Positions 46,365 through 54,596 of a stretch of 64,000 nucleotides of DNA are shown here, one piece after another. Both the position numbers and the translations under genes were made by a program. Each line of letters begins with the position of its first letter. The first letter of the stretch is position 1. The notes beneath the pieces were generated by a model, which saw only the letters and a list, made by a program, of their open reading frames with translations, did not search any database and was not told the origin of the DNA. The stretch is taken from positions 1 to 64,000 of the forward strand of contig JAUVYV010000005.1 in NCBI GenBank assembly GCA_030602885.1. The letters run 5' to 3'. The DNA comes from Phycisphaerales bacterium. Lineage in GTDB: Bacteria > Planctomycetota > Phycisphaerae > Sedimentisphaerales > Anaerobacaceae.

Positions 46365-46532
46365 TCACCCTCCGGCGCGCACAACTTGCTCACTTACCGT
46401 ATCTTTACTCGATCCTTTACCAAAGGATTGTAAATACTGTTCTAAAGATTCCTCCTGCTGCCCACTTGCAAGAATTCTCCCCCCGCCGACACACACAACA
46501 CACAAGCCAAAACCGGCCAACTTCCCCACCAT
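46365..46532 (-). CDS. Small hydrophobic/exported peptide upstream of the kinase
   Basis: A 55-residue open frame. AGGAGA lies five bases before the ATG. The N-terminus MVGKLAGFGLCVVCVGGGRILASG looks like a signal peptide or membrane segment, and the rest is polar (QQEESLEQYLQSFGKGSSK). It ends 54 bases before the kinase start on the same strand. It matches nothing I know. A role in the kinase pathway is only suggested by position. Confidence 0.4.
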   Translation of the reverse strand: MVGKLAGFGLCVVCVGGGRILASGQQEESLEQYLQSFGKGSSKDTVSEQVVRAGG

Positions 46533-46710
46533 ATTCTTCTCCTGGATTTCCAACAGGCAATTGTACCCACTGGCCGCAAACAATCCAGCAAAATCACGGA
46601 AAATACAAAAAAAACCACAAATCGAAACACCCGATTATGGGGCATTGACGTGAGCGAACACCGAAAACCCCTCCAGGGCCGCGACCGGGCCTTCTCCCGC
46701 TCTAAAAAGC

Positions 46711-47055
46711 TCATCCCGCCGAACCCGGAATCAGACACAGAAACCGCAAAGTCCCCATCCCCGTATTCTTGAAACAGTGCTCCCTGCCCCCCGGAACAAA
46801 AATTACAAACTCCTTCTCAAAAGCATGCTCTGCACCGTCACACACAAATGTCCCCTTCCCTTCCACAATGAATACCTCATGCTCCCACTCATGTGTATGC
46901 AGAGGCGTATGTCCCGCCGGTTCCAGTTCGAACATCCGCATAGCAAAGTTCTCCGCCCCATCGTCTTTGGAGATGAGCCATCTGATTTCGACGCCTTCGG
47001 CCCCGTCCATCTCTACTGAATTCTTCGCAACCGCACTGCTCCTGACAACCTTCAT
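46711..47055 (-). CDS. Single-domain cupin protein
   Basis: A 114-residue cupin, a small beta-barrel. The metal-binding motif HTHEWEHEVFIVEGKG holds His, His and Glu, and the second motif PGGREHCFKN supplies another His. Such proteins are often metal-dependent enzymes or sugar/ligand sensors; the substrate is unknown. AAGGGAAG precedes the ATG. It lies between the GatB-tail mini-gene (21 bases upstream) and the small peptide gene on the same strand. Confidence 0.8.
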   Translation of the reverse strand: MKVVRSSAVAKNSVEMDGAEGVEIRWLISKDDGAENFAMRMFELEPAGHTPLHTHEWEHEVFIVEGKGTFVCDGAEHAFEKEFVIFVPGGREHCFKNTGMGTLRFLCLIPGSAG

Positions 47056-47076
47056 GTCACTTCCCTTGTCTTGCTC

Positions 47077-47250
47077 TTATCCAAATTTTTTATCAAGTAT
47101 CTCCGAGACCACCTTGGGATTGGCCCGGCCCTTAGTCTTCTGCATTACCTGGCCCAGCGAAAAACCCCGTGCCTTGCCGCTCTTCTTGCCCGAACGCTTA
47201 CCTCCAACCTCTTCGATTCCCTTGCTGTTCTTTCTCGACTTGCCCATCAT
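47077..47250 (-). CDS. Mini-protein with a GatB-like C-terminal tail
   Basis: A 57-residue frame. Its first half (MMGKSRKNSKGIEEVGGKRSGKK) is nearly the same as the kinase N-terminus at 46.3 kb. Its second half (GFSLGQVMQKTKGRANPKVV followed by SEILDKKF) resembles the last helices of GatB/YqeY-type domains of the tRNA amidotransferase. It may be a stand-alone tail domain or the leftover of a rearrangement. The same ribosome site as the kinase gene (GCGGGAG) precedes it. Confidence 0.45.
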   Translation of the reverse strand: MMGKSRKNSKGIEEVGGKRSGKKSGKARGFSLGQVMQKTKGRANPKVVSEILDKKFG

Positions 47251-47284
47251 CGCATCTCCCGCAGCCAAATCAGTCGTTCAAATG
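47181..47284. repeat. Direct repeat, copy 2 (mini-gene N-terminus)
   Basis: Partner of 46242-46345. It includes the start region of the GatB-tail mini-gene and its leader. Similarity ends near CTTGCCGCTC on one side and near AAATG on the other. Confidence 0.8.
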
Positions 47285-47506
47285 CCTCTTATCACAGCCG
47301 CCCTACGGGCTCCTTCCGTCAGGCGTCAGCATCATAACCTATACCCTAATAGGTGTCTCACCATTACACGGGGCCAGTATAATACTACCCCCCAACCTTT
47401 ACCCGCCACCAGCGGACCCATTTTTCGCCCAAAAAAGGCGGCAATTCATTCACTCATTTGCTTACGCGCCAGCTTTTGGCGGCTGGTGCAATGCAGGCTA
47501 AGGCCC
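47285..47506. other. Intergenic region upstream of the mini-gene
   Basis: No gene is seen. It contains the short palindrome AGTATAATACT (47377-47387) and one arm (47382-47408) of an inverted repeat whose other arm lies beyond dprA at 48826-48857. The sign of GC skew appears to change in or near this stretch. Confidence 0.45.
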
Positions 47507-48661
47507 TTACCGACGAGTAAAATGGCTGCCGGGAAGATGCTTGATAAGCCCTTTGAGACGAAGAGAGATTAGGGTGGCATTGATACTGCCGGGTGATAGA
47601 TCCGCCTCGCCGATTATCTGTTCGATGTGGACGGGTTCGGTGCCGAGGCAGTTGTAAATGGTTTTCTCACAGTCGCTTAGATTCAGTTTGTTTACGTCAA
47701 ACAGAGGCGCTTCGACCTGGGCTTCTGTCTGCTTGGCGGCTTCGGTTACACCATCTTTAAGCTGCCGGCCGATATGGCCCAGGGCGTCCATTATATCCTC
47801 GACGGATTCAATCAGCGTTGCGCCTTCCTTAATGAGCCGATTCGAGCCGCGGCTAAACGGCGAATCGATTTTGCCGGGCACTGCCATCACTTCGCGGTCG
47901 TTTTCAAGGGCGGCTTTCGCAGTAATCAGCGCACCGGAATTATTGCCGGCTTCAACAACGATTGTTCCGAGCGACAGGCTGGCTATTATTCGGTTGCGGG
48001 GCGGGAAATTCTCGGAAAGCGGCTCATACCGCAGGGGCAGCTCACTTACGCAGGCGCCGGATTCGGCGATTTTGTCGAACAGCCCTTTGTTTTCGGGCGG
48101 GAAGACGTTTGCCAGGCCGCAGCCCTGTACGGCAATGGTGCGTCCTGCCGCCGCCAATGCGCCGCTATGCGCTTCGGTGTCGATGCCGTAGGCCATGCCT
48201 GAGCAGATCGTAAAGCCCGCGGCAGCCAGGATATGCGCGAATCGCGCGGCCTGCTCCTTGCCGTATATGCTGCAACGGCGAGAGCCGACTATTGCGATGG
48301 CGAGGTTGTCGCGGGGCAGCAGAGTGCCTTTGATATAGAGGACAGGCGGTGGGTCGTGGATTCGCTTTAGAAGCGGCGGATAGCGTTGGTCTTCGAGATG
48401 GACGAGCCAGACGCCGAGCTTTTCGGCCAGCTCTAACTCAGGTGAGGGATTGAACTTATGGCGGGTTGCGGCGATTCTTTCGGCGGTTTTAGGGCCGATG
48501 CCGTCGATTTTGGTCAGCTCGGCTACTGATGCGCCTAAGATGTAATCCGTTGAGCTGAAATGGCTCAGGAGCCTTTTGAAGGTCACCGAGCCGACGCCCT
48601 CGGCCTGGCTTATCCTGAGCCAGCCTTCAATGTCGGTCGAATGTCGGTGTGTTTTTGCCAT
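47507..48661 (-). CDS. dprA: DNA processing protein DprA
   Basis: A 384-residue protein that loads RecA on incoming single-stranded DNA during natural transformation. The N-terminal SAM/HhH-like region includes KIDGIGPKTAERI. The Rossmann-like SLOG domain has IVGSRRCSIYGKEQAARFA, CSGMAYGIDTEAHSGAL, the ENKGLF region and VVEAGNNSGALITAK. A C-terminal winged-helix domain follows (SDCEKTIYNCLGTEPVHIEQ). All expected parts are present. Inverted repeats of about 27 bases lie on both sides of the gene. Confidence 0.95.
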   Translation of the reverse strand: MAKTHRHSTDIEGWLRISQAEGVGSVTFKRLLSHFSSTDYILGASVAELTKIDGIGPKTAERIAATRHKFNPSPELELAEKLGVWLVHLEDQRYPPLLKRIHDPPPVLYIKGTLLPRDNLAIAIVGSRRCSIYGKEQAARFAHILAAAGFTICSGMAYGIDTEAHSGALAAAGRTIAVQGCGLANVFPPENKGLFDKIAESGACVSELPLRYEPLSENFPPRNRIIASLSLGTIVVEAGNNSGALITAKAALENDREVMAVPGKIDSPFSRGSNRLIKEGATLIESVEDIMDALGHIGRQLKDGVTEAAKQTEAQVEAPLFDVNKLNLSDCEKTIYNCLGTEPVHIEQIIGEADLSPGSINATLISLRLKGLIKHLPGSHFTRR

Positions 48662-49142
48662 GTGCTAATCGGGTAATCGTAACAGTTGAATTGGCCGGAG
48701 TTTAGCAAATAGATGCCGGCAGTCAAGAGAAATCAGCGGGAGAAGGTCATCGAGGATTTTCGCTTGCTGCGAATTTTCGGTTAAAAATGGGTCGGCTGGA
48801 GGCGGATAAACCCGCCAGACAGAGCGGCGGGTAAAGAAAGGTTGGGGGGGGTAGTATAAGTATAGCTAATAGTAGGGTTGAGAAAGGGGTCAGGAGAGAG
48901 GGGTGGGAAATGGGCGGGAAGGGCGAATTCGGGGTCGAGAGGGGCAAATGGGGTGGGTTTTGGCGTTTGACGAAACGTGCGAAAGTTTGAGTAGAATGTG
49001 GTTGACTTTTTGCGGTTGTGTAGTATAATAGCATTACGATGGAGTTATTCTGTGATTAGGCGTGACAGGACGGCAGGCATCTTTTGTTCACATCCGTTTT
49101 ATAATTAACTCGAGGTTACTTTAAGAATTTAGGAGGAGTACC
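48662..49142. other. Intergenic region upstream of the GH30 gene
   Basis: About 480 G-rich bases. It holds a hairpin AACCCGCC/GGCGGGT around 48809-48832, one arm of the dprA-flanking inverted repeat (48826-48857) and a promoter at 49002-49029. A GAAACGTGCGAAAGT string near 48972 recurs, inverted, near 440. No gene is supported. Confidence 0.5.
49002..49029 (+). promoter_or_regulatory. Promoter of the GH30 gene
   Basis: TTGACT (49002-49007), a 16-base spacer and TATAAT (49024-49029). Transcription would start near 49036, leaving a leader of about 107 bases before the ATG at 49143. Confidence 0.6.
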
Positions 49143-51878
49143 ATGGGCAGGCGAATTTGTTTTGTGGCAGGTTTTCTTTTTATCATCTCTTTTTGCCCAG
49201 TTGTTCTTGCTGACGGCTATGCCGGCAATCCGGACCCCGAAGATACAGCGACGGAGTGTTTTCCGATCCTGACCCTAACCTGGACAGCAGGCGATTACGT
49301 CGCCGGCTATGCACCCGGCGAAGACGCCAACGGACATCACGTCTTCCTGCACACCAACTTCTCCTGGGTTAACGGTGCCAACCTGGACTACCCGCTCGGC
49401 ACCGCCTTCGGCCACTACCGCGCAGAGACCGCAAGCTTCTCACCCACCGATCCGCCGGTATTCGGAATGGGCGCACCTCTGGCGGTCGAGAAAACCTACT
49501 ACTGGCTCGTTATCGAAGTGAATGACGTCAACGGCGGTAGTCCGTGGAAGGGGCCTCTCTGGAGTTTTACGACAACTTCTGCAAAGGCGACAAATCCGAG
49601 TCCCTTGATTGGAGCCAAAGTGGGGATTTATACGGGGGAGGTATTGAATGTTGAACTATCGTGGTCGCCGGGTTCTTTGGTGGCGGATATCAACGGTCAC
49701 GATGTGTATTTGGGTACCAACCAGACGGCAGTGACCGATGCGACGATCGGCGATGGTATGGGAGTTTATATGGGTGCGGTTTCAGACCCGTGCTACCTTG
49801 CGGAGGACCTTGCACTTGATGTGATGTACTACTGGCGCATCGACGAATTCAACGATGTACTCGGTACCGTTAAAGGTACGATATGGAATTTCTTCGCCGA
49901 TTCCGGCAAGGCCAAGGTTCTGAGTCCGGCTGACACGGAAACGGGATTCGACCCCGACCAGGCCCTTACGTGGACGGCGGGTTTTGCAGCATCTTCACAT
50001 GACATTTATATGGGCACCGATGTGGGTTCGCTAAGTTCGGTTGAGGTGGGCTATCCGGACACGAGCTATGAACCTTATATGGACCTGAACACGGTTTACT
50101 ACTGGCGGATAGATGAGGTCAACGCTGTTCATCCGAAGAGTCCGTGGGTTGGCGACGTCTGGAGCTTTACGACTCACACGGGAAAAGCAGAGAATCCGGA
50201 CCCATCCAATGGGCAAGGCGGAGTTTACCTGAATATGAAACCAAGCTGGACGGCGGCGCCTCGTGCGGCTACTCACGATGTTTATTTTGGCACCGACTCA
50301 CCACCGCCCTTTGCGGTGAATCAGGGTTCGACGACGTATGAACCGGGGCCGCTTAGTTATGCCAAGACATACTACTGGCGTATCAACGAGAAGCAGTCCG
50401 GCGGAGAGACTACGACGGGTGATTTGTGGAGCTTTATGACTCCTGACGGGCCGGCTGATGTTAACATCACAGTTGACCAGAGTACTGTTTATCAGACAAT
50501 AGACGGATTCGGGGCTCATGGAGCAATGAACGTGTGGTGGAGCAGCGGGCCTTTCTATAATCAGAACTTCCTTGATCTTGTCATCGATGATCTCGGTCTT
50601 ACGATTACGCGCAATGAATACTACCCCAAGCCCAACGAACCAGGGCAGTGGCCCAAACAGATTCCGTACCTGCAGGCGATGAAGCAAAAGGCCGAACAAA
50701 GCGGTGAACCACTTAAGTTCCTCGCCACATACTGGACCCCGCCGCACTATATGAAGGACCCCCCAACGTGTTGCGGCGGATATTTGTTACCCGAATATTA
50801 CGACGATTTCGGCGACTACGCAGTTTCCTCCATACAGGATTACAAGGATATCGGAATCGACCTGTATGCACTGAGCCTGCAAAACGAGCCGGCATGGCCA
50901 CAGAGTTGGAATACCTGCGTATATTCAACTGAGGAGTATAGGGATATGCTCAAGGTTGCAGGGCCAATCATAGAAGCGAGTTTTCCTGATACGCAACTGT
51001 TTTTGTGTGAACATATGCTTTTCTCATTTGAGTTTCCTCACGCCTCCTATGAATACCTGATAATTCAAGACCCCGATGCCCTGCAGTGGGCCGACATCTG
51101 GGCCACCCACGGATATGGTAACGACGGCCAGACTCCTGACCCCGGCTCTACGGAAACAACCTTCTGGACACGAGCTCGGCAGTTACTCGAACCCACAAAC
51201 AGGCCTTTCTGGATGACTGAGACATCCGGTTACGACGAAAACTGGGAAAACTGCAGGCAACTCGCACAATCGATATACGCCGCTCTGAAGTACGGCCACG
51301 CCTCGGCATGGGTATGGTGGCAATTGAGCGAGAATAACGGCCTCGGCAACCCTCCCGGTGAATATGTTCTTATGAACGTTGGTGTTCCGGGAAAGCGTTA
51401 CTATATCTCCAAGCAGTATTACCGTTACATCAGGCCCGAAGCCGTGATGGTGGAAAGTGATGTTGATAACTCGGACGTTTATATTGTCGCCTTTAAGCAC
51501 CCGATCCAGAAGACTGCTACGATAGTGCTCATCAACGCGGACGAGCAATATGAAAAGCTTGTTCAGCTTGACATCACGGGCGATATATTACCGCGAAGGT
51601 TCCATGTTTACAGGACAACCGCGACCGAGAACTGCGTTGACGCGGGCATTGTCGCCCGCGACGGCTCGGTGGTGCTTCCTGAAAACAGCGTTACCACGCT
51701 TTACGGTATAGTGCCGCGGAATAACTTCTGGGATTTCGCGGACTTTGCGCAAGAATGGCGACGCAGCGATTGCGATGCGGGTAATAACTGGTGCAACGGC
51801 ACCGACAGTAACCAGAGCGGCTCAGTACTGCTCGACGATTTGTTGGCTTTCGCCAACAAATGGCTTGCAAACGATTAG
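49143..51878 (+). CDS. Secreted GH30-type glycoside hydrolase with four N-terminal repeats and dockerin-like tail
   Basis: A 911-residue exported enzyme. The signal peptide (about residues 1-23) is followed by four Fn3-like modules of about 100 residues, each ending in a version of YYWRIDEVN and WSFTT. The catalytic region starts with QTIDGFGAHGAMN at about residue 450. The likely acid/base Glu is in SLQNEPA and the nucleophile Glu in WMTETSG, as in GH30. A beta domain and a C-terminal dockerin-like pair (NFWDFADFAQEW; GSVLLDDLLAFANKW) complete it. Xylan or a related beta-glycan is the likely substrate. AGGAGG precedes the ATG. Confidence 0.88.
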   Translation: MGRRICFVAGFLFIISFCPVVLADGYAGNPDPEDTATECFPILTLTWTAGDYVAGYAPGEDANGHHVFLHTNFSWVNGANLDYPLGTAFGHYRAETASFSPTDPPVFGMGAPLAVEKTYYWLVIEVNDVNGGSPWKGPLWSFTTTSAKATNPSPLIGAKVGIYTGEVLNVELSWSPGSLVADINGHDVYLGTNQTAVTDATIGDGMGVYMGAVSDPCYLAEDLALDVMYYWRIDEFNDVLGTVKGTIWNFFADSGKAKVLSPADTETGFDPDQALTWTAGFAASSHDIYMGTDVGSLSSVEVGYPDTSYEPYMDLNTVYYWRIDEVNAVHPKSPWVGDVWSFTTHTGKAENPDPSNGQGGVYLNMKPSWTAAPRAATHDVYFGTDSPPPFAVNQGSTTYEPGPLSYAKTYYWRINEKQSGGETTTGDLWSFMTPDGPADVNITVDQSTVYQTIDGFGAHGAMNVWWSSGPFYNQNFLDLVIDDLGLTITRNEYYPKPNEPGQWPKQIPYLQAMKQKAEQSGEPLKFLATYWTPPHYMKDPPTCCGGYLLPEYYDDFGDYAVSSIQDYKDIGIDLYALSLQNEPAWPQSWNTCVYSTEEYRDMLKVAGPIIEASFPDTQLFLCEHMLFSFEFPHASYEYLIIQDPDALQWADIWATHGYGNDGQTPDPGSTETTFWTRARQLLEPTNRPFWMTETSGYDENWENCRQLAQSIYAALKYGHASAWVWWQLSENNGLGNPPGEYVLMNVGVPGKRYYISKQYYRYIRPEAVMVESDVDNSDVYIVAFKHPIQKTATIVLINADEQYEKLVQLDITGDILPRRFHVYRTTATENCVDAGIVARDGSVVLPENSVTTLYGIVPRNNFWDFADFAQEWRRSDCDAGNNWCNGTDSNQSGSVLLDDLLAFANKWLAND

Positions 51879-51922
51879 TATAGCAGCAGCTTGTGTTACA
51901 TGGCTGAGGCTACAGTTAATGA

Positions 51923-51971
51923 CCACACGCCGCTTTGCATACGTTAGTGCATCGCGGCGTGTGGTTTTTTT
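51923..51971 (+). terminator. Intrinsic terminator of the GH30 gene
   Basis: CCACACGCCGC (51923-51933) pairs perfectly with GCGGCGTGTGG (51954-51964), followed by seven T. The 3' stem and T tract lie inside the last codons of the convergent radical SAM gene. Confidence 0.85.
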
Positions 51972-53020
51972 GGGGGGTTGTAGCTGCAGGTTGGGTCGGA
52001 GGCAAGGTAGTCGCCGGTTACGGCCATTGCGCGTGCCCTGCATCCGCCGCAAAGGCCGGCGTATTCGCAGTTTGCGCATTTGCCGTGGTATTCGGAGCGG
52101 TCTCTTATTTCGTTGAGGAATTTGGACTCGAGCCAGATACGTGCGAAGTCGTAGCCGTTTTCGACGAGGTTTCCGGCGGAGACGTCGAGGAATCCGCAGG
52201 TTTGTACGTCGCCGCGGTAGCTGATGAAGCCGAAGCCGGTTCCGCCGATGCAGCCGGTGCCTTCGGCGATGAGTCCCTTGCTCTTTGCCTGGCGGCAGAC
52301 GCGGCTGAACTGCGGGCCGCAGGTGACTCTCAAATCAATTTCGCCTTTGAGCTTTATTCGGAGCAGCTCGTTCAGGAGTGATTCGTACTGGACGGGGTCG
52401 AGGATTTCGTCGGCGATTTGTTTTGCCCTTGCGGTGGGGACGAGTATGAATGGGTTGAAGCAGGAGGCGCCGAGCTGTTTTGCCCAGTGTGCGATGCCGG
52501 TGATTTCGTGAGCGTTTATCTTGCTGAGGGTGGTGTTAATCTGGAAGGGCAGAGCGGCGTTGTGAGCGATTTTTGCGGCGTTGACGACGGTGTCGAAAGC
52601 GCCTTCGGTTTGGCGGAATGCGTCGTTGGTTTCGGGCGAGGCGCCGTCGAGTGAGAAGGACAGTGCGGTGACGCCGGCGTCTTTTAGCATGGTGATAGAG
52701 CTGCGGTCGATGAGGTAGCCGCAGGTGGCCATTACGACGCGGAGTTTTTTGGTGCGGGCGAATTTAATGAGGTCGTAGATATCGGAGCGTTCCATGGGTT
52801 CGCCGCCGGTGATGATAATGGTTGGCTTTGCGAACTTTGCGACGGCGGTGAGGATTTTCCTGCACTGTTCGGTGGAGAGGTCCTGGCCGGCGTTGGGGCC
52901 TGCGTTTGCGCGGCAGTGTTTGCAGGCGAATCGGCATCGTCGGGTGACCTCGAATGCGATGAGGCGCGGTCGAAGCCGGTCGAGGGTGCTGTTGGACTGG
53001 TTTTTTGGTTCGCCGGTCAT
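51944..53020 (-). CDS. Radical SAM/SPASM protein (AhbC/AhbD/NirJ-like)
   Basis: A 358-residue radical S-adenosylmethionine enzyme. The cluster motif CRFACKHC (about residues 32-39) is followed by ITGGEPMER, which binds SAM. The C-terminal SPASM domain has the Cys set CGFLDV, CANCEYAGLCGGCRARA and CSY for auxiliary clusters. The style resembles heme-biosynthesis (AhbD/NirJ) and peptide-modifying enzymes. No precursor peptide and no other heme gene is nearby, so the substrate is open. The final residues (KKPHAAMH) are encoded by the terminator stem of the neighbouring gene. Confidence 0.85.
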   Translation of the reverse strand: MTGEPKNQSNSTLDRLRPRLIAFEVTRRCRFACKHCRANAGPNAGQDLSTEQCRKILTAVAKFAKPTIIITGGEPMERSDIYDLIKFARTKKLRVVMATCGYLIDRSSITMLKDAGVTALSFSLDGASPETNDAFRQTEGAFDTVVNAAKIAHNAALPFQINTTLSKINAHEITGIAHWAKQLGASCFNPFILVPTARAKQIADEILDPVQYESLLNELLRIKLKGEIDLRVTCGPQFSRVCRQAKSKGLIAEGTGCIGGTGFGFISYRGDVQTCGFLDVSAGNLVENGYDFARIWLESKFLNEIRDRSEYHGKCANCEYAGLCGGCRARAMAVTGDYLASDPTCSYNPPKKPHAAMH

Positions 53021-53177
53021 TGGTCGTGGTTAAAGATTCGCATTTGGTTTTAGTCAATTGTGGTTCGCCGGTTGTCCGGCAGTTTTCTGTCTGTGGCGAG
53101 TGTAGCGTGTAGTTGTGACGGAGTCAACAGGAGTCGATGGTGTAATGGAACAGGGAATTGGACGGTGACACGGGCGG

Positions 53178-53621
53178 TTATGGTTCAGCAGAGTCGTTTA
53201 GCCAGGCGGGGTCGTTGAGAGCTGGGTCGGTGGCGGCGCCGATGGATGGGATTTCTTCGGAGGAGTCGGGTCTGGATTTAGAGGCCTGGATGTGAGCCAT
53301 AAGGACGTTCAGGGCATGTTGGGTTGCGACGGTTCTTTCTCTTGTGAGCAGGTTGGCTCTCCAGTTGTCGAAGGCCTGGGCACTGGAGAGGGTAAGCTGA
53401 GGGTCGTCGAGGAACGGTGAGTAAACGTCCTGCTGAGTTTCGAGGTCTTCGAGGACGTTTATGAGGAAGTCTTTTTCTCGGTGGATGGAGTCGAGCTGGT
53501 CGGTGGTTTTGCTCAGGTTTATGATTGCGCGGTCGCGTTTTGAGATGGGTTCAGGGGATTTTTGTGCAGGGGAACAGCCGAGCAGAGTCAATAAGCAGAT
53601 TGTCAGAACGATATTTCGCAT
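53178..53621 (-). CDS. Hypothetical lipoprotein
   Basis: A 147-residue protein with a lipoprotein signal (MRNIVLTICLLTLLGCSPAQ, lipobox LLGC). The mature part is mostly helical and charged (TTDQLDSIHREKDFLINVLE) with a Pro/Ser/Asp-rich C-terminus. I do not recognise a family. The ATG at 53621 fits the signal peptide; the frame is open 22 codons further but with no start-like context. Confidence 0.6.
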   Translation of the reverse strand: MRNIVLTICLLTLLGCSPAQKSPEPISKRDRAIINLSKTTDQLDSIHREKDFLINVLEDLETQQDVYSPFLDDPQLTLSSAQAFDNWRANLLTRERTVATQHALNVLMAHIQASKSRPDSSEEIPSIGAATDPALNDPAWLNDSAEP

Positions 53622-53829
53622 TTTGACCCCTAAGACGAGAGGGTTTTGGTACAGGCATATTGTATCGTTTTGCAGTCGGTAAATCAAGGGGAAAAACGCT
53701 TTTCGTGTTGTTTGAGCGATGTTGAGAGGGAGTAAAAAAAGGTTTTGTGGGGTGCGGGGGAGGGGATATAATAAGGTTTGGTGCTGTGGATAAGGGTTGT
53801 TTTCGTTTTCAGCTATTGCAGGAGCGGTT

Positions 53830-54579
53830 ATGTCGGGTCATTCACACTGGGCAGGAATAAAGCATAAGAAGGCGGCGAACGACGCCAAGCGTGGCAAGGT
53901 CTGGAGCAAGATAGCGAGGATGATAATCGTGGCGGCGAAGCAGGGCGGCGGTGACCCTGGGGCGAATCTTTCGCTACGGTATGCGATAGACAAGGCGAAG
54001 GCGGCGAACATGCCGAAGGATACTATCGAGAAGGCGATTAAGAAGGGAACGGGCGATTTGGCTGGCTCGAATTTCGAGGAGATTGCCTACGAGGGATACG
54101 GGCCGAACGGGGTGGCGGTGATGGTCGAGGCGCTGACGGACAATCGCAATCGCACGGGGCCTGAGATAAAGAGGATATTCGAGAAGCACGGGGGGTCTTT
54201 GGGTACAACGGGTTGCGTGGGCTGGATGTTCAGCAAGAAGGGGTTGATTACTGTTCGGACGGACAAGGCGAATGAGGATGAGCTTCTGGAGCTTGCGCTG
54301 AGTGCTGGTGCGGACGATATGCAGAATACGGGGGAGGTGTTCGAGATAACGTGTGAGCCCAGCGCCTACGAGGAGCTTAAAGAAAAGCTGGAGGAAAAGG
54401 AGATAGAGACGGAGATTGCGGAGGTATCGATGGTGCCGCAGAATGCTGTGGCGGTGGGCGACATCCAGACGGCGAAGAAGATAATGAGCTTGATGGACGC
54501 GTTTGAGGACCACGACGACGTTCAGAATACTTACGCGAACTTCGATATACCGGACGAGATAATCGGGCAGCTTGGGTAG
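53830..54579 (+). CDS. yebC: YebC/PmpR-family regulatory protein
   Basis: A 249-residue TACO1/YebC-type protein, known as a DNA-binding regulator in some bacteria and as a translation factor acting on ribosomes stalled at proline-rich stretches in others. It begins MSGHSHWAGIKHKKAANDAK, the strongest signature of the family, followed by NRTGPEIKRIFEKHGG and MVPQNAV. Length is normal. The ATG at 53830 follows GCAGGAG; an upstream ATG at 53797 is less likely. Confidence 0.95.
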   Translation: MSGHSHWAGIKHKKAANDAKRGKVWSKIARMIIVAAKQGGGDPGANLSLRYAIDKAKAANMPKDTIEKAIKKGTGDLAGSNFEEIAYEGYGPNGVAVMVEALTDNRNRTGPEIKRIFEKHGGSLGTTGCVGWMFSKKGLITVRTDKANEDELLELALSAGADDMQNTGEVFEITCEPSAYEELKEKLEEKEIETEIAEVSMVPQNAVAVGDIQTAKKIMSLMDAFEDHDDVQNTYANFDIPDEIIGQLG

Positions 54580-54596
54580 TTCGTGTTCGGTGGGGG

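Noticed and set aside
47285-47506. Replication origin at the GC-skew switch
   Set aside because: No dnaA, dnaN or gidA gene and no cluster of DnaA boxes is seen. Only isolated TGTGGATAA words occur elsewhere (about 15730 and 53785).
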